Shown here: piece after piece, positions 9,262 to 17,138 of the stretch
Layout of the letters: every line of letters starts with the position of its first letter
How positions within the stretch are numbered: the stretch's first letter is position 1
Assembly (NCBI GenBank): GCA_036336715.1
Contig: JAYZFP010000203.1
Location: 1 to 64,000, forward strand
Direction: 5' to 3'
DNA length: 64,000 nt
Origin: JABAAE01 sp036336715
GTDB taxonomy: Bacteria; Planctomycetota; Planctomycetia; Pirellulales; Pirellulaceae
Position numbers and translations under genes: made by a program
Notes under the pieces: generated by a model
The model's database searches: none
The model's input: only the letters and a program-made list of their open reading frames with translations
Told to the model about the DNA's origin: nothing

Positions 9262-10611
9262 CTAGGCCAACAACAGGAGAGCGACATTCATGTAAATGAT
9301 GATCCCCACGACGTCGATAATGCCAGCCACGAACGGGTTGCTCATCATTGCCGGATCCAGCCCCAGTCGTTTGAAGACCAGGGGAAGAACCGACCCGGTA
9401 AGCGTTCCGGCCATCACGACCAGCAGGACCGTAATCGGCAGAACCAGCGCGTCCACGGCGGTAGGACTGAAGGGGAGGGCGGCAACAAAACCAAGCAGGG
9501 CCAGGATTCCACCCAGCATCAGTCCAAGCACCACCTCGCGCCACACGACCTTGGCCCAGTCTCCTACCGTAATCTGGTTCAGCGAAAGCGCAGTAATGAT
9601 CAGCGTTGCAGACTGGCTCCCGGAATTGCCACCGCTGGAGATGATCAGGGGGATGAAGAGGACCAGCCATTTCCACTGTTCCAGCTGGGTGTCGTACCAT
9701 TCCAATGCAAAGGCGGTGAACAATGCAAAGGCAAACAGGATCATCAACCAGATGCTCCGCTTCCAGCACAGCGTTACCAGGTGTGTTTTCAGGTAGGAGT
9801 CATCCAGCGGATCAACCGCCGCAATCCGGTGGGCGTCTTCGGTTGCCTCTTCACGCATCACGTCGATTACGTCGTCATGGGTGATGATTCCGACCATCGT
9901 ATGTTCATCATCGACAACGGGAATGGCCAGCAGGTCCAGTCGGGCGACCTTGTTGGCAACCTCTTCCTGGTCCTCCATCAAACTGGCGGTCACCAGTTCG
10001 GTTTCCATCAGGTCGGCCAGACGGGTATCCGGATTCCTCATTCCGGTCACCAGTTGCCTGGCGGAAACGAGACCACGGAGGTGATCATCGTCGTCCACCA
10101 CGTAGATGTAGTAAATGGTTTCCAGGCCCTCGGCCTGCTTGCCAATTTCCTCCAGTGCCTGTTTGACCGAGAGGTTTTCTTCCAGCTTGGCCACCTCAGT
10201 GGTCATCACGGCACCAGCGGTTCCCTCGGGAAACTGGCTCAGGCGGAGAATGTCGCGCCTTTCCTCGGCCGGCAGTCGCGGCAGCAGGTCATCCACGATT
10301 TCGCTGTCGACCTCGGCCAGGATATCGACCCGGTCGTCGGGGGCCAATTCGGCCAACAGCCTGGCGATTTCCTCCCGGTCCTCGTCAGAAATGATCTCGA
10401 TCTGTTTTTCTTCTTCCAGGTAGCGGAAGATTTCGACCCTCGTAAAAGGCTCCGCGTGAAGCAGGACCTGCCACGTTTCGTGAGCCGATAGGCCCTCCAT
10501 AAATTCGGCTGTGCGAGCCGGGTGCAACGCTTCACAGAATTCCTGCAATTCGTTGACATTCTGTTCTGCCAACATTTCGCGAAGTTCGGGAAGGTAAAGC
10601 GTGTTGATCAT
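9262..10611 (-). CDS. mgtE: Magnesium transporter MgtE
   Basis: This 449-residue protein has the standard MgtE layout. An N-terminal helical MgtE_N domain (about 1-130) is followed by two CBS domains (about 130-255; TIYYIYVVDDDDHLRGLVS, LLAIPVVDDEHTMVGIITHDD) and a five-helix transmembrane domain. The family pore signature GGNSGSQS and the late DPAMMSNPFVAGIIDVVG segment, which carries the conserved pore Asp, are both present. MgtE is a Mg2+ channel or transporter gated by Mg2+ bound in the cytoplasmic domains. The start at 10611 (MINTLYLPELRE) gives the usual family length; the open frame extends 109 codons further upstream, but that part is Gly/Ser/Lys-rich and unlike MgtE, and it spans a small tandem repeat. 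I could not identify an M-box-like leader upstream. Confidence 0.93.
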   Translation of the reverse strand: MINTLYLPELREMLAEQNVNELQEFCEALHPARTAEFMEGLSAHETWQVLLHAEPFTRVEIFRYLEEEKQIEIISDEDREEIARLLAELAPDDRVDILAEVDSEIVDDLLPRLPAEERRDILRLSQFPEGTAGAVMTTEVAKLEENLSVKQALEEIGKQAEGLETIYYIYVVDDDDHLRGLVSARQLVTGMRNPDTRLADLMETELVTASLMEDQEEVANKVARLDLLAIPVVDDEHTMVGIITHDDVIDVMREEATEDAHRIAAVDPLDDSYLKTHLVTLCWKRSIWLMILFAFALFTAFALEWYDTQLEQWKWLVLFIPLIISSGGNSGSQSATLIITALSLNQITVGDWAKVVWREVVLGLMLGGILALLGFVAALPFSPTAVDALVLPITVLLVVMAGTLTGSVLPLVFKRLGLDPAMMSNPFVAGIIDVVGIIIYMNVALLLLA

Positions 10612-11129
10612 CGGATCGGGAACCGCTGGCGGTCGAAAAAGAAGGGGGTGTTTCCTGTGGAAAGCCTGAAGGGGACGGGCCGAGAGCGAATTTTGAATCT
10701 TAGGAAATGAATTCAGGCTGTCAACGACGGCAGGATTCAAACGACGGCAATGCTCCGACAATTTGTCGATTTCACCGAATTTGTTCACGAATTGACTGGC
10801 ATTCCCCCTTTTTGCTTGACAAAATCCTGTCCATTGTGGGAGTCTGAAAGAGGAAGGTTTTTGGCCAGTCTTTCCACTTTTCCCCGTCGAATTCCCCGTC
10901 GAATTCCCTTTCGGGATCCCTGTCGGGATCTTCGTCAAACCGAGGCGACTGGGCCGGTAGGGGAACGGTCGGTCTTCGTGATGGTTTTCATCACATTCTG
11001 CCTGCCGGTTTTGGACGGGATGAATCGTGCCCCGGACCGCGTAACGGGCACACCTGATGGGACATCTCTGTTGAATGGAGATTAGGGTTGCGGTCGGAAA
11101 TCGGGGGCAATTTGGGAACAGAGGAAATC
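10612..11129. other. Gene-free divergent region between mgtE and DUF1598-like gene
   Basis: About 520 bases contain no convincing gene. Open frames here have atypical composition. The region holds a 12-bp tandem repeat at 10882-10929 and must contain promoters for both divergent genes. No clear promoter pair or riboswitch fold was identified by eye. Confidence 0.5.
10882..10929. repeat. Four tandem 12-bp repeats upstream of mgtE
   Basis: Two exact copies of CCCCGTCGAATT (10882-10893 and 10894-10905) are followed by two related copies (CCCTTTCGGGAT and CCCTGTCGGGAT). The array lies about 270 bases upstream of the mgtE start. Confidence 0.8.
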
Positions 11130-12932
11130 ATGAGGCAAGTTTTCAAATCCGGATTATTGGTATTGGCTTTCTTGGTGCTGTCGGCCGAAGCCCGGTCACA
11201 GGAGGATCCGGACCGGCATGATCCAGACCGGCAACAACTGGAGTCCTTGCTGGAAAACGGTGAGTTTGCGGCGGTGAAAAGCCTCGCAGAGGAAGCCGGC
11301 AGTGCAAAGGAAAAAAACCGAATTCTGGCGGCACTCGCAAAAGCCCAGCATAGAAATGGACTTTCTACCCAATCGATTTCAACCCTGGGCCGCATTGGCG
11401 ATGATGCAACCCGGAACCGGATCCTGCACCAGATGAGGGATTCGGGTTCGGCTGCCGGAGGGGGAAGTGGTTTTGGTGGTAGCGACCTGGAGCGGGGGCC
11501 GAACCCGGGTCCCGGCGGACGGGGTGGAGCGGCCATGGCCGATTTTGATCCCCTGATTGAGTTGATCCAGAATACGATTGATCCCCAAAGCTGGCTTGAT
11601 ACCAACGGTGGGCCGGGAACGATCAATGAATTTCGATCCGGGGTGAGCGTGGATGCCGGCGGCGTGCTTCGCAAAGTCGAATACACACCCAAGAACAGCT
11701 TGCTGAACGAAATCCGGAAGGAAGCCTCGAGGAAGTCCGCTCATCTGGAAGTCTTTCGCGAATCGAGCCTCCGCAAAGTGTCCCTGAATCGTCTGGAAAA
11801 GGAATGCCAGTTGTTGGCCGCAGCCGGTAAAGATCCCTCAGAAGCCATGGAACGCCTGGCGGGAATCTACGAGATCAAATACCTGCTGGTGTATCCTGAA
11901 ACCAATGACATTGTGATCGCGGGACCGGCCGGCGACTGGAAAACGGATGTTGAGGGAGTTGCCGTTCATGTACGAACGGGGCGGCCGCTTTACCGACTGG
12001 ATGACCTGGTGGTTTGCCTGAGAAATGCGGTTGAGTTCGACGGCAAGTTCGGGTGTTCCATCGATCCGCGGCAAGCCAATCTCAAGGCCACACAGCAGTT
12101 TGTTGCGTCTTCACCGCTGAAAGGCAAACGTTGGCGGGAGGGCCTTCAGTCGGCGCTGGGACTGCAGGATATCAGCGTGGACGGAATCGATCCCCGGTCG
12201 ATTGTGGCCCGCGTGATCGTTGAGGCTGACTACCGGATGAAGCTGGTGGGGATGGACCTGGAAAAAGGGGTTCCCGGCGTGGAGAGCTTTCTCAGTCGGG
12301 TCCAACTGGATCGTAATGGAAATGTGCCACCGACAGACGTGATGAGGCTGGAATTCGTTCTGGACTACGACAGCCTGTCAGTCACCGACAGCCGGGATGC
12401 GTTTCAGTTGCATGGCCAGGGGGTCAAGGTGGTCAGCGAAAAGGAGCTGCTGAACCAGGAGGGGGATCGTCTCCAGACCGGCAGGTCGGAAGGACCTGCA
12501 GCTGAATTTGCCCGCGGCTTCACGAAGAACTTTGAAGCCATGGCAAGACGCTACCCGATTTACGCCCAACTGAAAAATGTTTTCGATCTGGCCCTGGTCA
12601 GCAACCTGATCCGGGGGGAGGGGATCGACAGGAGCTGTGACTGGAACATGACCTATTTCGGTCCTGACAGGGAAGGGGAAATTCGTTACCGGTCGCGGAG
12701 AGGACACATCCCCCGGGAAGTCAAGACAGTGATGAACTATCGCGAAATCGATGTTCGCCAGAATGGCCGCAAGGTGAAAACCCACCTCGTGGTCGGAATC
12801 AGCGGGGGTGTCTCGGTGGATGCCGGTCGTTTCCTGCGGTCCAAAGATGCGCTGCTGAAGGACACTTATGGAAAGCTGAAACTGGACCGCCGGACCGCCC
12901 GACCCGCGTCTGAAAACTGGTGGTGGGATTGA
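11130..12932 (+). CDS. Exported DUF1598-like planctomycete protein
   Basis: The 600-residue protein has a signal peptide (LLVLAFLVLSAEARSQ), then a short helical repeat-like segment and a Gly-rich linker (SAAGGGSGFGGSD). The main domain matches my recollection of DUF1598, a family restricted to planctomycetes: SGVSVDAGGVLRKV, then YLLVYPETNDIVIAGPAGDW, and a second GGVSVDAGRFLRS near the C-terminus. Function is unknown for the family. The ATG at 11130 follows GAGGAAATC and directly precedes the signal peptide; the frame is open back to 11088. It appears monocistronic. Confidence 0.75.
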   Translation: MRQVFKSGLLVLAFLVLSAEARSQEDPDRHDPDRQQLESLLENGEFAAVKSLAEEAGSAKEKNRILAALAKAQHRNGLSTQSISTLGRIGDDATRNRILHQMRDSGSAAGGGSGFGGSDLERGPNPGPGGRGGAAMADFDPLIELIQNTIDPQSWLDTNGGPGTINEFRSGVSVDAGGVLRKVEYTPKNSLLNEIRKEASRKSAHLEVFRESSLRKVSLNRLEKECQLLAAAGKDPSEAMERLAGIYEIKYLLVYPETNDIVIAGPAGDWKTDVEGVAVHVRTGRPLYRLDDLVVCLRNAVEFDGKFGCSIDPRQANLKATQQFVASSPLKGKRWREGLQSALGLQDISVDGIDPRSIVARVIVEADYRMKLVGMDLEKGVPGVESFLSRVQLDRNGNVPPTDVMRLEFVLDYDSLSVTDSRDAFQLHGQGVKVVSEKELLNQEGDRLQTGRSEGPAAEFARGFTKNFEAMARRYPIYAQLKNVFDLALVSNLIRGEGIDRSCDWNMTYFGPDREGEIRYRSRRGHIPREVKTVMNYREIDVRQNGRKVKTHLVVGISGGVSVDAGRFLRSKDALLKDTYGKLKLDRRTARPASENWWWD

Positions 12933-13032
12933 CCTTTTCAGCTTCCGCCTGCCGTTGGCCCCGGCGGGCCGATTAGCCCATCGGGGTCCCCTGTCTCCTT
13001 TTCGGAAAACCGGCCGTGGCTAGAATCGGTGG

Positions 13033-14235
13033 ATGAGCAGAAGCGATCGCATACACGGATTTGATACCCTGCGTTCCCTGGCCTTGTTGCTGGGGATCCT
13101 GATCCACGCATCGATGCCCTACCTCGAGCCGTCGATGCCGATCTGGTTTGTCGTCGACGAGGGACGGAGCCTGGGTTACACCGTGTTGGTGATGGCACTG
13201 CACGCGTTCCGACTGCAGACCTTTTTTTTCCTGGCAGGATTTTTTGCGTCCCTGCTGATTGAGAAGCGGGGACTGAGCGAGTTCGTCGAGAACCGAATCC
13301 GTCGAATCGTGATCCCGCTTTTGCTGGCGATCCTGCTGATCGTGCCGCTGTTGCAACTGTTGATGATTGCCGGCTACGCGCAGCGCGAAGGAGCGGGGAT
13401 CACGCGGGTTGGCTCACTGGCCCTCGATTCGTCAGCCTACCGGACGACGGCGGGTGAGTTTTTCGGCAGTGGCCGATTCCTTGGTGAGCTCCTGCTGTTT
13501 CACCTGTGGTTTCTCTATTACCTGGTCATGATCTATATCGTGTACCTCTTGTCGAGGTTCGCGGTGATCCGGGCTGGCCTTTCATCCCGCTTTCTTGCGT
13601 TCGGAGGGGCGGTGTTGAAGAGCCGCCTCGGGCCTGTCGGACTGGCTCTGCCGACGGCAGGAATCATGTGGCAGATGAATCTCTGGCAGGCGGACACCCC
13701 GTTTTCTGTCATTCCTGACCCGGTGGTCATCGCCTACTACCTGCTGTTTTTCCTGGTGGGCGTTGCTGCTTTCAGAAATGAAACCGTTCGGGAAAAGCTG
13801 GAACAGCACAGTCCGGTCTGGCTGATTTCCGCATTACTGCTGTTGCCACTTGCCATCGGTCTGCAGGCCCAGGGTCCCACACCCGCCTCTCCCGGCAACC
13901 CGGTTTTCAAGGCACCCGCCCTGGTCCTTTATTCGCTGTACAGTTGGGGGATGGTACTCGGATTGGTGGGTGGGTTTTCCAGGTGGTTCAAACGACCTGA
14001 CCGTCGCATACGTCTTGTTTCCGAAACGGCCTATTGGCAATACCTGATGCATTTACCACTGCTGGTGGCGATGCAGATCCTGTTGTTCCAGGTGCCCTGT
14101 TGGTCGCTGCTCAAGATCCTCCTTCAGACCACCGTGGCGTTTACCATTCTGTACTATTCGTACGTGTTTTGCCTGGGACGCACTTTTGTCGGCCGGATGT
14201 TGAATGGTCGCACGGTATCCGAGTTGCGGGAATAA
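13033..14235 (+). CDS. Membrane acyltransferase, acyltransferase-3 / OpgC-like
   Basis: The 400-residue integral membrane protein has about ten hydrophobic segments. Its N-terminus RIHGFDTLRSLALLLGILIHASMPY has the charged-residue-plus-His pattern of the acyltransferase-3 family, followed by FRLQTFFFLAGFFASLL and the RIRRIVIPLLLA turn found in OpgC/MdoC-like members. Such proteins move acyl (often succinyl or acetyl) groups onto exported glycans. The actual substrate here is unknown. It lies about 100 bases after the DUF1598-like gene and converges on the TadE/TadG genes. Confidence 0.85.
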   Translation: MSRSDRIHGFDTLRSLALLLGILIHASMPYLEPSMPIWFVVDEGRSLGYTVLVMALHAFRLQTFFFLAGFFASLLIEKRGLSEFVENRIRRIVIPLLLAILLIVPLLQLLMIAGYAQREGAGITRVGSLALDSSAYRTTAGEFFGSGRFLGELLLFHLWFLYYLVMIYIVYLLSRFAVIRAGLSSRFLAFGGAVLKSRLGPVGLALPTAGIMWQMNLWQADTPFSVIPDPVVIAYYLLFFLVGVAAFRNETVREKLEQHSPVWLISALLLLPLAIGLQAQGPTPASPGNPVFKAPALVLYSLYSWGMVLGLVGGFSRWFKRPDRRIRLVSETAYWQYLMHLPLLVAMQILLFQVPCWSLLKILLQTTVAFTILYYSYVFCLGRTFVGRMLNGRTVSELRE

Positions 14236-14244
14236 GGCCTGGTT

Positions 14245-14682
14245 TCAATTGATTTCCGCAAGCCGGATGGCATTTTCATTGAGGATGGTCAACGATTCCT
14301 TGATTTGCTGGCTGGTGAAGTACTTGGAGACCGCGAATCCCCCCTGGCTGATGTCGACATTGATCGTGACCCTGATCTCATTGGAATTGGTTGGAAGTTC
14401 AGCGGGATCGATCCGCACGGTATATTCCATGCCCCCGGCAATGGGAGCCATTTTGCGGCGAATGATCTGCTTGACGTCGCTGGTCGTGTTGCCGGGCACA
14501 ATCGCTGCCCGGGCTCCCTCGTACGCCGAATGGGTGATGACGTTGCGCACCAGGTTGTAACGAACAAAATCCAGGCAGGCAAAAAAAATCAGGAACATGA
14601 CTGGAACGGTCATCGCAAATTCAACCGCAGTGACTCCGTCACGACGGGCGCAACTTCCATTTTTCGATGCGGGGCAATTCAT
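14245..14682 (-). CDS. TadE-like pseudopilin protein
   Basis: The 145-residue protein begins with a short basic leader and then the TadE signature (DGVTAVEFAMTVPVMFLIFFACLDFVRY): a single N-terminal membrane helix preceded by Gly and with Glu near its start, as in prepilin-peptidase substrates. The rest is a small beta-rich extracellular domain. TadE proteins are minor pseudopilins of Flp/Tad pilus systems. It is the last gene of a three-gene minus-strand operon, 26 bases after the TadG-like gene. Confidence 0.85.
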   Translation of the reverse strand: MNCPASKNGSCARRDGVTAVEFAMTVPVMFLIFFACLDFVRYNLVRNVITHSAYEGARAAIVPGNTTSDVKQIIRRKMAPIAGGMEYTVRIDPAELPTNSNEIRVTINVDISQGGFAVSKYFTSQQIKESLTILNENAIRLAEIN

Positions 14683-14708
14683 CGATTTTCACTTTCTGGT
14701 GGGCGGTA

Positions 14709-15938
14709 CTAGCGTGTGAACGTCAGCCCGATGGAGCGGGCAATATCCCGAAATGCCTGTTCCAGTTCGGCAGCGGTGGCAGCGGAATAAAAATCGCCAT
14801 GGGTTCGGTCCGCAATGGCTTTCATCACCGGGCCGCCTGCGTTTTTTCCGAAGCTGACGGTATAGATCTTGATTTGCTCGGCTGCAGCTTTCTCGGCAGC
14901 CTGGACCGGGTTGTACCCGACATTCCACTCACCATCGGTCATCAGGATGACAATTTTCTCAGACGCTGAATTGCGGCCGTTCCGTTTGAAAAGGGACCGG
15001 GCCTCATCAATACCGGAGCTGATCGCCGTCGCTCCGATTACCGGCCGGTTGCCAAGACGGTTCAGGGCGGTCCGCATTGCCGGGTAGTTGGTCGTAAAAT
15101 TGGAGTCGACCTGGACTTCTTTTGCGGAGTACCATTTCCCCCAGAACCTGTGTGGACCCCAGTTCGATGAATAGGAGACCATGGCAACGTTTTCCTTTTT
15201 CTTTTTCAGGGCCATCTCGTCCAGAAAAGCATTGACGGCATTTTCAAGTGCTGCCCAGCGGGAATCCTGAATGGGGGGACGCAGGTAATAGTTCCAGATC
15301 TGGGGATGCCAGTCGGGAACGTAGCGATCCGGGTATTGCCATTCACGACCCGAAAGATCCCACGCCATTGAGCCGGAGCGGTCCAGGACGAGAACGATGT
15401 CGAGGTTGATTTCGGTCACCACGGCTTCGGTCGACAGCTGGAATTGCTCGGTATGAAAATTCTGGAAAAAAGTGTTCAGCGGACCCGATTTGGAACCGTT
15501 GGTCATGTTGGCAACGATCCGGAAGCTGTTGTAGGGCTTTTGACCTTTCTTGAACCTGTATTTTCCGTCACTACCCATCGAGGATCTTCCCGGCTGGATA
15601 TCTGAACGGTTCAACTGCAGACGTTTTCCACCGACCGTGTTTCGATATGCCATATTGATGGCACGGTTTTGCGCCTGACGCAGGTTCTGGTTCCGTCCAT
15701 ACTGGGCACTGGCAGACCGCGCTGCCAGGTCGGTTGAGATCCTGAGTTCGGTTTGTGCCAGTTCCATGAATGCGTAGTCGATCGCAAAAGCGCCAATGAT
15801 CAGGATGATCATCAGCAGGGCCACAAACAGCACCGCCGCCGCGCCCCGCCGCTGCCTGCGGACTCCCCGTTGGGACGGGGCAGGAACGCTCCGGGGAGTT
15901 GGTCGTTTGGGATCGGCACTCTTCGTTGAACGCGTCAT
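14709..15938 (-). CDS. TadG-like protein with von Willebrand factor A domain
   Basis: The 409-residue protein has an Arg-rich cytoplasmic leader (RGVRRQRRGAAAV), one membrane helix typical of TadG (LFVALLMIILIIGAFAIDYA), and a C-terminal vWA domain. The MIDAS motif DRSGSM is intact (IVLVLDRSGSMAWDLSG), and the later IVILMTDGEWN strand is present. TadG proteins are thought to anchor or assemble Flp pili at the envelope. Its start overlaps the stop of the upstream TadE-like gene in an ATGA, so the genes are translationally coupled. Confidence 0.85.
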   Translation of the reverse strand: MTRSTKSADPKRPTPRSVPAPSQRGVRRQRRGAAAVLFVALLMIILIIGAFAIDYAFMELAQTELRISTDLAARSASAQYGRNQNLRQAQNRAINMAYRNTVGGKRLQLNRSDIQPGRSSMGSDGKYRFKKGQKPYNSFRIVANMTNGSKSGPLNTFFQNFHTEQFQLSTEAVVTEINLDIVLVLDRSGSMAWDLSGREWQYPDRYVPDWHPQIWNYYLRPPIQDSRWAALENAVNAFLDEMALKKKKENVAMVSYSSNWGPHRFWGKWYSAKEVQVDSNFTTNYPAMRTALNRLGNRPVIGATAISSGIDEARSLFKRNGRNSASEKIVILMTDGEWNVGYNPVQAAEKAAAEQIKIYTVSFGKNAGGPVMKAIADRTHGDFYSAATAAELEQAFRDIARSIGLTFTR

Positions 15939-16342
15939 TCTTTCAGCCCCTCTACCTGCACTTCGTAGTAGTAATCTTTCCAGCCGGAATTCCCCCAGGC
16001 AGTTATGACGTTGAACATCGCGTTCTGCCGGGTGTCTGCACGAACGCGGACTTTCATGTACGAACCCCTGGGGAGCCGCTCCAGACCGTTGCGCGGAAAT
16101 ACGAAATAGGCCTTGATATTTCTTTCATCCAGGATTTTCTGCGCTGAGGCGATCGCTTCGCTCTTGGTGGCACCCTGTTTGACTGCCACACGCATGGCAT
16201 CGTAGGCCGCAATCAGCAGGGTTTGACGTATGAAGATCAGGGTGGTCAGCTCGACGATTCCCAGTGTGACAATGATCAGAACCGGTGCGCAGAACGCGAC
16301 TTCGAAGGTGGCGACACCAATTTTTCGGTTGCAGGAAAACAT
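15935..16342 (-). CDS. TadE-like pseudopilin protein (first gene of operon)
   Basis: This 135-residue protein starts MFSCNRKIGVATFEVAFCAPVLII, the TadE leader plus membrane helix, followed by a basic/beta C-terminal domain. I chose the ATG at 16342; the frame is open upstream to 16723, but that extension is Pro/Arg-rich and unlike the family. It overlaps the TadG-like gene by four bases (ATGA). No Tad ATPase, secretin or Flp pilin gene lies in this window. Confidence 0.8.
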   Translation of the reverse strand: MFSCNRKIGVATFEVAFCAPVLIIVTLGIVELTTLIFIRQTLLIAAYDAMRVAVKQGATKSEAIASAQKILDERNIKAYFVFPRNGLERLPRGSYMKVRVRADTRQNAMFNVITAWGNSGWKDYYYEVQVEGLKE

Positions 16343-16734
16343 GGTGGGATTCTCCGTGTGACGGGAACCGGGTCGATCAGCGTCCGCTGTGATTTCCAGT
16401 TGATGGGGGACGCTCAAAAAAACCCTAGACTGATTTCCCGGGGCAAGCCGGACGAATCTCGCAAAAGATGTGATAAAAAAGGGCGTATCGGGTGATTTGC
16501 ACGCCCATTTGTGTTGCAAAAAAGCAACATTCCTGGCCGGGCGTGCTGTTGCGCCGGGAAAGGCCGATTGTGAAAATCGGGGCCCGAGGTGAGAATTTGC
16601 ACGTGGGCTACCCGGGGAAACCGTCTCTTCCCCGGTCCGGGTGAAAGTCCTGCAGCATGAACCACCGAGGGGCTGCGATCGACTGAGTTCGGCAGATGCC
16701 TGCTGGTGGTGGAACCCGTTCAAGGAAAAGTGAA
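16343..16734. other. Divergent intergenic region, TadE-like operon / BFD-like gene
   Basis: About 390 bases hold no convincing gene. A small hairpin (GTTGC, six As, GCAAC) sits near 16517-16532 with no T-tract after it. Promoters for the Tad operon and the ferredoxin-like gene are expected here but could not be assigned. Confidence 0.4.
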
Positions 16735-17007
16735 ATGGAACTGGATGACGAGTTGTGTCTCTGTTTTCACATCAGCAAGCGCAAAGTAGTCAATTTTGTT
16801 AGGATTCACCAACCGCAGGTACCATCCCAGATCAGTGAGTGCGGTGGGGCCGGCACCGGATGTGGGTGGTGTCGCCCTTTCCTGAAACGGATTTTTGAGG
16901 CGGGGAAAACCGGCAACCAGGATGATTTGCCCCGTTCCGAAGATTATGCCCTCAACCGCAACCGGTATATCGAATCCGGCAAGGGAAACCCCCCCGGACC
17001 ATCCTGA
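16735..17007 (+). CDS. BFD-like [2Fe-2S]-binding protein
   Basis: The 90-residue protein carries four cysteines as C8-x-C10-x32-C43-x2-C46 (LCLCF ... GTGCGWC). This is the pattern of bacterioferritin-associated ferredoxin-type [2Fe-2S] domains, which use CxC, then about 31-32 residues, then CxxC. The start at 16735 (MELDDELCLCF) follows AAGGAAAAG; an upstream ATG at 16696 is possible but adds an unlikely Gly/Arg-rich leader. The tail after residue 55 is hydrophilic and not conserved-looking. BFD proteins reduce bacterioferritin or act as Fe-S/redox modules in larger enzymes. No ferritin or nitrite reductase gene is nearby, so the partner is unknown. Confidence 0.75.
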   Translation: MELDDELCLCFHISKRKVVNFVRIHQPQVPSQISECGGAGTGCGWCRPFLKRIFEAGKTGNQDDLPRSEDYALNRNRYIESGKGNPPGPS

Positions 17008-17138
17008 ACGGATAAAGACGAAAGGGAAACCGCCGCAAACCGGGCTGGCTGATGAACCCGGCTTGCCGCAGGAAATCCACGCGACGGATCCTCAGGAAAA
17101 GCCGGCTCGATGGGGTGGTTGCCTGAATCGCCAATCGG

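Noticed and set aside
10612..10938. N-terminal extension of MgtE from the upstream ATG at 10938
   Set aside because: The extra 109 residues are unlike MgtE, and part is encoded by a simple 12-bp repeat; the start at 10611 gives the usual length.
16343..16723. Longer N-terminus of the first TadE-like protein
   Set aside because: TadE proteins start with a short leader right before the membrane helix; the extension is Pro/Arg-rich with no such feature.
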